9,658 bases of DNA from Methanomassiliicoccaceae archaeon (lineage in GTDB: Archaea > Thermoplasmatota > Thermoplasmata > Methanomassiliicoccales > Methanomethylophilaceae), in assembly GCA_016282555.1 (NCBI GenBank), contig JAEEKU010000184.1:1-9658 (forward strand). The letters run 5' to 3'. The position numbers and the translations under genes are program-made. Numbering within the stretch: the stretch's first letter is position 1; each line of letters starts with the position of its first letter. The notes under the pieces were generated by a model. The model made no database searches. It was given only the letters and a program-made list of their open reading frames with translations, and was not told the origin of the DNA. Of this stretch, positions 1-5,619 are shown piece after piece.

Positions 1-89
1 CGAAACGGGTTCCGAGAAAGAATAACGTCCCTCTCTTGCAGGCGGAAAGTCTCTTGCAGCAAGTACTCAGTATTTCCGGAGAATGCGTT

Positions 90-1079
90 TTATGCCACCG
101 GCGAGCCGCCTTGCGGTTTTATCTTATGGCAATCCAGCGTGGCCAGATCCCCTGCGGCCATGGCGACGAGTTCGGCGATATGGACCGCCGGGAGGCCGTC
201 CGGGAAGTCTTCGTATCTGATCAGGCACATCGGGCACCCCACTACGATGAACTCCGCTCCGGCGCATTCGGCCTCGCGTTCTTCCATCAGCTTACCGGAT
301 ACCGGCGAATATTTTCCGCAGCATCCCATTTTTTCATTCACGACCTCGCATCCCATGGCTTCGGCTACGGCCGCCATCTCTTTCCTGAACCTCATCGCGG
401 AGCACCCCGGCTCGATCGCAACCTTCATCTTCCTGCCGAATACGGGGAGGGAATCCAGGCGCTCCGCCAGAAAAGGAATGATGTGCACGGCGCCGACTCC
501 GGACTCGTTCAGTTCGTCGCTGCAGCCGCAGCAGAGCGCGACCAGATCCTTCCCCTTTGCCGAAGCCCCCATCGCCGTCTTGTATTTCCGCCTCTCGAAT
601 TCGCTCATCTCGCGGAATTGCGGCGGATGCATACAGCAGGTGTTTCCTTCGAGCTCTCTGCATCCGACTCCTATGGCTTTCATGGCTTTGGATGCGGCAT
701 ATTCCACATAGGGGACCTTGCACCTGACCATGCACCCGGGCATGATGTATGCGTCGTCTCCCGTCCATTCCGGCTCCAGCTTTCCGGAGGGGACGCCGGC
801 AACCGGCTGGGCATAGCCCGTCTCCCTGAAAGCCTGCGATACGTGCAGCCCCTTTTCGATGCTCAGCAGATCCCTCATGACGGTGAACGGATCCGTCCTG
901 CTGCAGACTCTGGAACAGTTCCCGCACGTTATGCATTGGAGGATGTCGCGGTCGTTTCCGATCATGATCTCTTTGGGATCGCATCCCCCGTGCTTCAGCG
1001 ACGGGCATACCAGAGAGCATTTCCCGCACCCGATGCATCTCATGCGGAGAGAATCGATCTCGTCCTGCAGCGTATTCAT
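90..1079 (-). CDS. HdrD/HdrB-like iron-sulfur oxidoreductase
   Basis: This is a 329-residue cytosolic Fe-S protein. Near the N-terminus are two [4Fe-4S] ferredoxin motifs: C15-C18-C21-C25 followed by Pro, and C49-C52-C55-C59. Two CCG-type domains follow. The first uses C116, C148-C149 and C183xxC186; the second uses C226, C253-C254 and C282xxC285. This order (ferredoxin pair, then two cysteine-rich domains) is that of HdrD, the fused HdrC+HdrB subunit of CoM-S-S-CoB heterodisulfide reductase, and of GlpC-like proteins. In HdrB/HdrD the CCG cysteines hold the non-cubane clusters that reduce the disulfide. At 329 residues it is shorter than the roughly 400-residue methanogen HdrD, so it may be a paralogue with another acceptor. 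The frame is open further upstream to 1193, but I chose the ATG at 1079 because a TATA box lies about 27 nt before it, which implies a leaderless mRNA. The stop is TAA. The family is secure; the substrate is not. Confidence 0.85.
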   Translation of the reverse strand: MNTLQDEIDSLRMRCIGCGKCSLVCPSLKHGGCDPKEIMIGNDRDILQCITCGNCSRVCSRTDPFTVMRDLLSIEKGLHVSQAFRETGYAQPVAGVPSGKLEPEWTGDDAYIMPGCMVRCKVPYVEYAASKAMKAIGVGCRELEGNTCCMHPPQFREMSEFERRKYKTAMGASAKGKDLVALCCGCSDELNESGVGAVHIIPFLAERLDSLPVFGRKMKVAIEPGCSAMRFRKEMAAVAEAMGCEVVNEKMGCCGKYSPVSGKLMEEREAECAGAEFIVVGCPMCLIRYEDFPDGLPAVHIAELVAMAAGDLATLDCHKIKPQGGSPVA

Positions 1080-1103
1080 GCGGCCGGCTATTATCTGCGT
1101 CCG

Positions 1104-1109
1104 TATAAA
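1104..1109 (-). promoter_or_regulatory. TATA box of the HdrD-like gene
   Basis: TTTATA on the minus strand is centred about 27 nt upstream of the ATG at 1079. That distance places transcription start at or next to the start codon, so the mRNA is probably leaderless. No Shine-Dalgarno sequence is visible before this ATG, which agrees. It is assigned from sequence and spacing only. Confidence 0.5.
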
Positions 1110-1308
1110 CTGATGGCCCGGCCGGCTTTGCGGAAACCAGACGGCTGACTCGTTCGCAGCGCCTGCCCGTCCGGCGGCACCCCGCAAGGACACGCTGAGG
1201 AAGTTTCCGGGCAGCTTCCCGAACCGATGTCCGGGGATCTGACAGCCGGGACGGCGGACGCGGCCGCAGTTTTCCGGATTGCGGCTTGGTTTCGCAGAGC
1301 CGGAATAT

Positions 1309-1316
1309 TTTAATAT
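1309..1316 (+). promoter_or_regulatory. TATA box of the C_GCAxxG_C_C gene
   Basis: TTTAATAT, within an AT-rich island (1304-1317) in otherwise G+C-rich DNA, is centred about 25 nt upstream of the ATG at 1337. Again this predicts a leaderless transcript. It supports 1337 as the real start, upstream of the in-frame TGA, rather than a start after the TGA. The rest of the divergent intergenic region (1080-1336) shows no RNA gene that I can recognise. Confidence 0.5.
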
Positions 1317-1336
1317 GTGGCCGCAGAGGCCGGCGC

Positions 1337-1771
1337 ATGGATCGCACGGAGAAGGCGCGCGAATTGTTTTCGAAAGGATATTACTGATCTCAGGCAGTCC
1401 TCGGCGTGTTCGCGGGGGAATGCGGGATGGAAGAGAGCCAGGCTATGAAAGTCTCCGCCTGTTTCGGAGGGGGGATGTGCAAGGCAGAGGTCTGCGGCGC
1501 ATGCGCCGGGGCGCTGATGGTCCTCGGGCTGAAGTACGGCATGCATAAGAGCGGAGACTACGCCAGGCAGAAAGAGGCCGACGCGCGCGCATCAGCATTT
1601 CTCGATGAATTCTCCGCGAGAAACGGATCATATCTGTGCCGCGAGCTGCTGGGATGCGACACATCGACGGAAGAGGGCAGAGAGCGCGCCCGCTCAGAGA
1701 GGCTTTTCGCCGAAAAATGCCCGGAACTGGTCGGAAGCGCGGTCCGGATTCTGGAGGAAATGTTCCGATAA
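1337..1771 (+). CDS. C_GCAxxG_C_C family redox protein with in-frame TGA (candidate selenoprotein)
   Basis: Reading through one TGA gives a 144-residue protein that matches the C_GCAxxG_C_C family of putative redox proteins along its length. It has an N-terminal helix, then GYY-[UGA]-SQAVL at 14-22 where the family has G-x-x-C-S-Q-A-V-L. Next come the glycine-rich GGGMCKAEVCGACAGAL block, a C-R-x-L-L-G-C-D motif, and a late Cys-Pro. The TGA (codon 17) sits exactly on the first conserved Cys. The TATA box about 25 nt before this ATG argues that translation starts upstream of the TGA; starting at the GTG at 1406 would delete the conserved N-terminal motif. Explanations are selenocysteine insertion (Sec versions of this family are known in bacteria), a recent Cys-to-stop mutation, or a sequencing error. 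Partner and substrate of the family are unknown. The stop is TAA. Confidence 0.75.
1385..1418 (+). other. In-frame TGA followed by SECIS-like hairpin
   Basis: The TGA at 1385-1387 replaces a family Cys codon. A possible stem-loop follows: 1399-1406 pairs with 1411-1418, seven of eight pairs including one G-U, with one G-G mismatch, around a TGTT loop at 1407-1410. The loop begins 20 nt after the TGA and carries G-U, as bacterial SECIS loops do. Archaeal SECIS elements normally lie in untranslated regions, and G+C-rich coding DNA forms such hairpins by chance, so the support is weak. Confidence 0.3.
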
Positions 1772-1800
1772 AACCTCTTTCAGGTATTTTCCGGAAGATC

Positions 1801-2259
1801 TCACAGAATCGGGGGAATGTACTCGAAGGGATCCTTGGTTATGCCCAGTATGACCGAGGTGTTGGTTCTCGTGACTCCTTCCAGAGAATTAATCTTCTTC
1901 ACGACGGAAGAGAATTCGGCGCGGTCCTCGCATGAAATCCACGCCAGGCAGTCGCAGTCCCCGGTGACGTCGAAGACCGCGACGACCTGGGGTATCTCCG
2001 CGATGGCATCCTGGACGCGGACGACGTCCGAAGTGCTGACGCTGACGAGGCCCATGAACTCGAAGCCCATGGCCATGTAATCTATGTTCGCGCGGTATCC
2101 CTTTATTATCCCCCTGGATTCCAGATTTTTGACCCTCTGCATGAGAGTAGAGGGGTGAATATCCATCTCGTGGGCTATCTGCCTGTAGGAGCCCTGGCTT
2201 GACTCGCATAATGATTTAACGATGCGTTTGTCCAATTCGTCAAACTTGTCAAGGCCCAT
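1801..2259 (-). CDS. Lrp/AsnC family transcriptional regulator
   Basis: A 152-residue feast/famine regulator. Residues 5-55 form the winged helix-turn-helix: LDKRIVKSLCESSQGSYRQIA, then a recognition helix containing HPSTLMQRVKNLESRGII and the GYRANID linker. Residues 65-145 form the RAM (AsnC) ligand and dimerisation domain, with the usual VFDVTGDCDCLAWI strand turn (G100-D101) and a central VVKKINSLEGVTRTNT helix-strand. Such proteins bind DNA as dimers or octamers and respond to amino acids or other small ligands. Here the effector cannot be read from sequence. The gene is divergent from the AlaX operon with only 70 bp between start codons, so autoregulation and control of alaX are plausible but inferred. 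It converges with the C_GCAxxG_C_C gene, with 29 bp between stops. The stop is TGA. Confidence 0.92.
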   Translation of the reverse strand: MGLDKFDELDKRIVKSLCESSQGSYRQIAHEMDIHPSTLMQRVKNLESRGIIKGYRANIDYMAMGFEFMGLVSVSTSDVVRVQDAIAEIPQVVAVFDVTGDCDCLAWISCEDRAEFSSVVKKINSLEGVTRTNTSVILGITKDPFEYIPPIL

Positions 2260-2289
2260 GATTATCCCGTGCGAGTAGATTTGAGGATG

Positions 2290-2298
2290 TTTATTAAG
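2290..2298. promoter_or_regulatory. Shared AT-rich core of a divergent promoter
   Basis: TTTATTAAG on the plus strand reads CTTAATAAA on the minus strand. It is the only good TATA-like element in the 70-bp gap, and lies about 36 nt from the alaX ATG (2330) and about 35 nt from the lrp ATG (2259). Both spacings fit leaders of roughly 10 nt. A weak Shine-Dalgarno-like GTGAT (2322-2326) precedes the alaX start. The two TBP orientations would compete if both genes use it. Confidence 0.45.
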
Positions 2299-2329
2299 TT
2301 ATGCGACATGTACCCGCCTCAGTGATTTC

Positions 2330-3505
2330 ATGACCGAGGAGATATTCAGGCAGGACGGATACCTGTTCAACTTCGAAGCGGAGGTGGTTTCGGCCGAGGG
2401 CGACGAAGTCATTCTGGATACGACCGCGTTCTATCCCGGAGGGGGAGGACAGGTATGCGACACCGGATTTATCCATGACGAGAGAGTCACCGAAGTCCGG
2501 TACAAAGGAAAGGATATAGTCCATATAGTTCCCGGAAACGATCTCAGAAAGGGTAACATGGTCTGGTGCAGCGTGGACTGGGACCGGCGCTACGATCTGA
2601 TGCAGGGCCATACCGGGGAGCATCTGCTTTTCTGCTCTCTGCGCAGGCAGTGCCCCGATCTCGCGATCACCAAGATTTTCATCTCGCCCGAAAGCAAATA
2701 CGTCATCGTCAATCACGATCTGAGCTGGGATTAGATAGAGAAGGCTCTTCTGTTCGCGAATCAGGCCATCAAAGACAACCTTCCGGTGACCAGAAGCACC
2801 ATGGACCGCGACGATCCGGATCTGGAGAAAGTGAGGATAAAACTGGACAGAATCGCCGAGGACGAGGAGATCTCAGTCGTGGCCATAGGGGATATCGATC
2901 TGTCGGCCTGCAGCGGAGTCCATGTGATGGAGACGTCGGAGCTGGAGTACATAATCGCGGACCGCAAAGTCTCCGCCGGAAAGGACGGCACCGCCATTCA
3001 TTTCAAAGTGGGCAGCCAGGCCAAAGAGGCCGCGGCGGTGCTCGCCGTAACCGCGCTGAGCGTGACTGACACAATGGGTTGCAGGATTCAGGATACGGCC
3101 AGAGCGGTGTCCAACATGAAAGCCGAGGCGGAGCTGAACAGAAAACTTCTCAAAGAGTCCACCAGAATCATCCTTTCGGATCCGCAGAAGCAGACGGCCG
3201 GGGGAACGGAGATCGTTTCGGCGATAATTCCCGGAGGGGACCGCGCTCTGATGTCCGAGGCTGCGGAATCCGTTAAATCGGAAGGAAACGTCGCGGTGTT
3301 CGTTTCGTCCGGGGAAAGCGTCTCCGTCATGCTGGCTTCCGGAAACAAATCCGCAGACTGCAGAGTTATTCTTTCAGAAACCCTGAAGAGATTCGGCGGG
3401 AGGGGAGGCGGAAAACCGGATTTCGCCCAGGGCGGAGTTCCGTCCGGAGATCCCGGGGAGATCATGGACGCGCTGAGGAAAGCGGTGTCCGATGCGTTAA
3501 GTTAA
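2330..3505 (+). CDS. alaX: AlaX-L type alanyl-tRNA editing protein with in-frame amber codon
   Basis: Read through a TAG at codon 135, this is a 391-residue free-standing relative of the AlaRS editing domain. It hydrolyses mischarged Ser- or Gly-tRNA(Ala). Residues 1-80 form the N-terminal barrel with the TAFYPGGGGQ signature (32-41). The zinc-binding editing site is H94-T-G-E-H98 plus C194-S-G-V-H198. A linker helix region (about 255-280) leads to a C-terminal DHHA1 domain with GGRGGGKPDFAQGG at 356-369. No aminoacylation domain is present, which fits AlaX-L (about 400 residues). The part before the TAG lacks the Cys/His zinc pair and the part after lacks the His pair, so neither half could work alone. 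The second half has no start with a ribosome binding site. Amber decoding as pyrrolysine is therefore the simplest reading. The stop is TAA. It is first gene of a likely operon with nac and hypC. Confidence 0.88.
2732..2734 (+). other. In-frame TAG (candidate pyrrolysine codon) in alaX
   Basis: The frame is open on both sides of this TAG, and the family alignment continues without gap: LSWD-[TAG]-IEKALLFANQAIKDNLPV. The position follows the first zinc motif, in a stretch that is not catalytic. A small 5-bp hairpin (2739-2743 with 2747-2751, loop GCT) lies four bases after the codon. Dedicated downstream elements are not required for amber decoding in archaea, so I give it little weight. Confidence 0.8.
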
Positions 3506-3531
3506 AGTGCATACCGGCTGTTGGCGATACA

Positions 3532-3885
3532 ATGAAGATGAACGACCGTCAGATGAAGCAGGCGATGAAAAAGATGGGGATCAAGCAGACCTCCGTTCCG
3601 AACGTCGTTGAAGTCATCATCAGAACCGCGACCGAAGAGACAGTGATCAGGAACGCCGACGTTATCTGCGTCGAGATGCCCGGAAGCAAAAGCTACCAGA
3701 TCTCCGGTACGGAAACAGTGAGAAGCCTCTCCGGCGAACCGGTTCCGGAAGAGCCTCAGTTCGGCGAGGACGATATCGCCCTGGTCATGAGCCAGGCGGG
3801 ATGCGACAGGGAGAAGGCTGTCGAAGCTTTGAAGAAATCCGGCGGAGAGCCCGCGGAAGCGATCATCTCCGTCATTTCGGGGTGA
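3532..3885 (+). CDS. nac: Nascent polypeptide-associated complex protein (archaeal NAC)
   Basis: A 117-residue homologue of the archaeal NAC alpha-type chaperone, which sits as a homodimer at the ribosomal exit tunnel and shields nascent chains. Residues 1-20 form the basic ribosome-binding segment (MNDRQMKQAMKKMGIKQ). Residues 22-65 form the NAC barrel (VVEVIIRT, then SYQISG). Residues 79-117 form the C-terminal UBA domain (EDDIALVMSQAGCDREKAVEALKKSGG). Length and domain order are those of the family. I chose the ATG at 3532, preceded by GGCGAT at 3523-3528; the ATG two codons later (3538) is an equally possible start. It starts 26 bp after alaX with no clear TATA box between, so co-transcription is likely. 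Its TGA stop lies inside the ribosome binding site of hypC. Confidence 0.95.
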   Translation: MKMNDRQMKQAMKKMGIKQTSVPNVVEVIIRTATEETVIRNADVICVEMPGSKSYQISGTETVRSLSGEPVPEEPQFGEDDIALVMSQAGCDREKAVEALKKSGGEPAEAIISVISG

Positions 3886-3887
3886 TC
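3881..3887 (+). promoter_or_regulatory. Ribosome binding site of hypC
   Basis: GGTGATC matches the complement of the archaeal 16S rRNA 3' end and lies 2 nt before the hypC ATG. It overlaps the TGA stop of nac, so translation of hypC is probably coupled to nac. It is the only strong Shine-Dalgarno sequence seen before an internal gene of this operon. Confidence 0.75.
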
Positions 3888-3889
3888 TT

Positions 3890-4120
3890 ATGTGTTTGGC
3901 AATACCCGGCAAAATAGTGAGCATCGAAGGGAATATGGGAAACGTGGACTTCGGAGGAGTCACCAGACAGGCTAACCTTTCTATGGTGGAAGCGAACGTC
4001 GGCGACTGGGCGGTTGTCCACGCGGGGTTCGCGATTCAGATAATGGGCGAGGAGGACGCCCAGGAGACCATAAGGCTCTGGAACGAACTCCTCGACAGCG
4101 AAGCGACCGCTTTCCAGTAA
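3890..4120 (+). CDS. hypC: HypC/HupF family NiFe-hydrogenase maturation chaperone
   Basis: A 76-residue protein opening with the family signature MCLAIPGKIV. Cys2, exposed after Met removal, is the residue that binds HypD and carries the Fe(CN)2CO unit to the hydrogenase large subunit. The rest is the small barrel (NVDFGGVTRQANLSMVEANVGDWAVVHAGFAIQIM) and a C-terminal helix (EEDAQETIRLWNELL). Length is typical. Its presence implies at least one NiFe-hydrogenase elsewhere in the genome. It lies 4 bp after nac, under a ribosome binding site that overlaps the nac stop codon, and no other hyp gene is visible here. The link with nac is therefore probably transcriptional convenience rather than a functional pair. 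The stop is TAA, followed within 4 bp by a terminator-like hairpin. Confidence 0.95.
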   Translation: MCLAIPGKIVSIEGNMGNVDFGGVTRQANLSMVEANVGDWAVVHAGFAIQIMGEEDAQETIRLWNELLDSEATAFQ

Positions 4121-4123
4121 ACG

Positions 4124-4141
4124 GGGGGAAATCCCCCTTTT
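4124..4141 (+). terminator. Hairpin plus T-run ending the alaX-nac-hypC operon
   Basis: Five G (4124-4128), an AAAT loop and five C (4133-4137) are followed by TTTT and, after three bases, more T-rich sequence. The T-rich part overlaps the last codons and stop of the convergent gene at 4141. The hairpin is symmetrical, so it could also slow polymerase leaving the minus-strand gene. Archaeal termination depends mainly on the T-run. Confidence 0.6.
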
Positions 4142-5352
4142 CATTCTTTTTTGCGGCGGAAAGTTTTTCCGCCGGGGCCGCGAGGCCCGTTTTCGGATCT
4201 GCCGTAGGATCCGCTTCCGGCACGGTATCCTCCGCCGGAGCCGCTTCTTCTGTAATCTCTGCGGTCTCCCTGGCGGAAGTCCCTTCCGGGTCTGTCCCCG
4301 TCTCTTCTCGGAGGACGGTCGCTGAATTCCCGGCGAGGCTTGTCTCCGAATTCCCTTTTGGGTCTGTCTCCGTCCTTTTTGAACGGACGATCTTTTTTGT
4401 CTCCGAAGTCCCTGCGGCCGCCGGAGCGCCCGTAATCTCTTCTGGGAGGACGGTCGCCGAAGTCTCTCTTCGGTCTGTCGCCGTCTCTCCCGGGAGAGTG
4501 ATCTCCGGAATCTCTTTCAGGCCTGTCCCCGAATTCCCTCTTAGGCCTGTCCCCGAAGTCTCTCCTCGGAGGACGGTCGCCGAATTCCCTCTTAGGCCTG
4601 TCCCCGTCCTTTCTGAACGGGCGATCCTCCCTGTTTCTGTAATCTCTGCGGTCTCCGGAGCGGAAGTCTCTCCTCGGCCTGTCCCCGTCTCTCCTCGGAG
4701 GACGATCTCCGAATTCCCGGCGAGGCTTGTCTCCGAATTCCATTTTGGGCCTGTCCCCGTCTCTCCTCGGAGGACGATCTCCGAAATCTCTCCTCGGAGG
4801 ACGATCTTCTCTGTCTCCGTAATTTCTCTTGCGGAACCCGTCATCGTCTGATTTGAAATCTCTTCTCGGTCTTCCCGGCCGGCGGTCTCCGAAATCTCTT
4901 CTCGGCCTGTCGCCGAATTCCCGGCGGGGTCTGTCTCCGAACGAGCGGCCGCCGTCCCTGTACTCTCTGCGATCCCTGTATCCGTACGGCCTTCTTCCGG
5001 ACTCCTCTTCAGCGTCTTCGGATTCCGGTCTGCGGCGCTCGGCCGATGCGAGGCCGGCGTTGGCGTATTCCGGTTCGACGTATGTGCCGTCGTAGACGTC
5101 CTTTTTGGAGACCCATTCCACATCTATTCTCGATTCCTTCCAGTCTTTGCGCGGATCAAAATCCCTCTTTTTTACTGGCTTGTCTCCGAAACGTCCTTTT
5201 TTATCCTGTTTCCGACGGCGGAAATCAGAACTGCGGGGCTTTCCGTCCCTGTAATCCGGCTTTCCGAACCTGCCGGATGCTTCCCTGCGGGGCTTATTTC
5301 CGTTCTTTTCGGGTTCGGAATTGTTTTCTGTGCCGTCTGTGTAATTATCCAT
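4141..5352 (-). CDS. Disordered Arg/Asp/Gly/Pro-rich repeat protein
   Basis: A 403-residue, highly charged, low-complexity protein of unknown function. Residues 1-65 are polar and basic. Residues 67-100 (WKESRIDVEWVSKKDVYDGTYVEPEYA) are the only part with normal composition and may hold a short conserved motif. From about 135 to 375 runs a degenerate repeat built of units like FGDRPPRRDGDRPKRE; I count 14 GDRP tetrapeptides. The tail (about 370-403) is Gly/Ser/Arg-rich and ends RRKKE. There is no signal peptide, membrane segment or hydrophobic core. By composition it resembles RGG-type RNA-binding tails of helicases and RNases, so RNA binding or condensate formation is a reasonable inference, not a shown role. 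The strand is supported by a TATA box upstream of the ATG and a TGA stop placed against the convergent terminator. Overlapping frames also lack stops because the DNA repeats, and I rejected them. Confidence 0.75.
   Translation of the reverse strand: MDNYTDGTENNSEPEKNGNKPRREASGRFGKPDYRDGKPRSSDFRRRKQDKKGRFGDKPVKKRDFDPRKDWKESRIDVEWVSKKDVYDGTYVEPEYANAGLASAERRRPESEDAEEESGRRPYGYRDRREYRDGGRSFGDRPRREFGDRPRRDFGDRRPGRPRRDFKSDDDGFRKRNYGDREDRPPRRDFGDRPPRRDGDRPKMEFGDKPRREFGDRPPRRDGDRPRRDFRSGDRRDYRNREDRPFRKDGDRPKREFGDRPPRRDFGDRPKREFGDRPERDSGDHSPGRDGDRPKRDFGDRPPRRDYGRSGGRRDFGDKKDRPFKKDGDRPKREFGDKPRREFSDRPPRRDGDRPGRDFRQGDRRDYRRSGSGGGYRAGSGSYGRSENGPRGPGGKTFRRKKE
4250..4375. repeat. Segmental duplication within the repeat-protein gene, copy A
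   Basis: This stretch is nearly identical to 4637-4762, offset by 387 bases (129 codons, so the frame is kept). It includes a 31-base perfect match (4324-4354 with 4711-4741). It encodes the block KREFGDKPRREFSDRPPRRDGDRP followed by GRDFRQGDRRDYR. It shows that the protein grew by in-frame duplication of units larger than the basic repeat. Confidence 0.7.
4637..4762. repeat. Segmental duplication within the repeat-protein gene, copy B
   Basis: This is the partner of 4250-4375 at a 387-base offset. It encodes KMEFGDKPRREFGDRPPRRDGDRP followed by RRDFRSGDRRDYR. The two copies differ by a few, partly synonymous, substitutions. Confidence 0.7.
4678..4785. repeat. 36-base perfect direct repeat, 72-base period
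   Basis: Bases 4678-4713 recur exactly at 4750-4785 (period 72 bases, 24 codons). On the minus strand each copy encodes part of a FGDRPPRRDGDRP unit. This is the youngest-looking duplication in the gene and a likely site of length change by slippage or recombination. Confidence 0.75.
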
Positions 5353-5380
5353 ATCAGTATCGGATCGGCGTATCCGGATT

Positions 5381-5390
5381 TATTTATTAA
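5381..5390 (-). promoter_or_regulatory. TATA box of the repeat-protein gene
   Basis: TTAATAAATA on the minus strand is centred about 33 nt upstream of the ATG at 5352, giving a predicted leader of under 10 nt. No Shine-Dalgarno sequence precedes the ATG. The near-palindrome ATCCGGATT (5372-5380) lies between the TATA box and the start. Confidence 0.5.
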
Positions 5391-5589
5391 GTTTGCTACA
5401 CCAGAGGTATTCCGCAGAATGATCCTGCCGCGCGGGAAAAATACTGGCATAATCTGCTCCGGCCGGGGTGCATCCGGTTGTCTGCTGATATATTCTTTCG
5501 CTTTTTCCGCAATAACATGCCCCTGACGGGTCAAATTACCGGGGATTTTCCGAAATGCGGTTTGCCGTAAATCCGGATTAATGAAAACA
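5391..5589. other. Intergenic region between repeat-protein gene and 5S rRNA
   Basis: The gap from the repeat-protein start (5353) to the 5S gene (5619) holds two outward-facing promoters. Between them I see no open frame of note, no tRNA cloverleaf and no repeat array. Minor features are a perfect 10-bp palindrome, AATCCGGATT (5570-5579), just before the 5S promoter, and a weak hairpin near 5520-5544. I can assign no function to this stretch. Confidence 0.4.
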
Positions 5590-5597
5590 TTTATATA
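5590..5597 (+). promoter_or_regulatory. TATA box of the 5S rRNA gene
   Basis: TTTATATA is centred about 26 nt upstream of the predicted 5S 5' end (5620), the canonical archaeal spacing. A purine-rich GAAAAC just upstream fits a BRE. This is the strongest promoter match in the window, as expected for an rRNA gene. Confidence 0.8.
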
Positions 5598-5619
5598 CTT
5601 GATAGATATGCTCAGTTTC

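Noticed and set aside
32..59. Ten-base direct repeat TCTCTTGCAG with an 18-base spacing, plus a short palindrome, after the HdrD-like stop.
   Set aside because: Only two copies, too short to exceed chance clearly, and no mobile-element features around them.
36..1148. Long plus-strand open frame opposite the HdrD-like gene.
   Set aside because: Its product has no family features. The minus strand carries all ferredoxin and CCG cysteine motifs, so the plus frame is a by-product of G+C-rich DNA.
1080..1193. N-terminal extension of the HdrD-like protein to 1193.
   Set aside because: The added residues show no family similarity and contain the TATA box that fits the ATG at 1079.
2786..3505. Separate gene starting at GTG 2786 after the TAG.
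   Set aside because: There is no ribosome binding site or TATA box before it, and it would be an editing domain lacking half of its zinc ligands. Read-through of the TAG explains the data better.
3981..5123. A 380-codon minus-strand frame and several plus-strand frames overlapping the repeat-protein gene.
   Set aside because: They are open because the DNA repeat has a period divisible by three and lacks stops in other frames. Only the 4141-5352 frame has a well-placed TATA box and a stop next to the convergent terminator.
4141..5352. Possible CRISPR array from the regularly spaced repeats.
   Set aside because: The repeats are degenerate, vary in spacing, keep the reading frame, and have no unique spacers. 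They encode a repetitive protein.
5520..5544. Possible tRNA-like or structured RNA around a GGGTCAAATTACC stretch.
   Set aside because: No acceptor, D or anticodon arms could be folded around it, and the stem is short and bulged.
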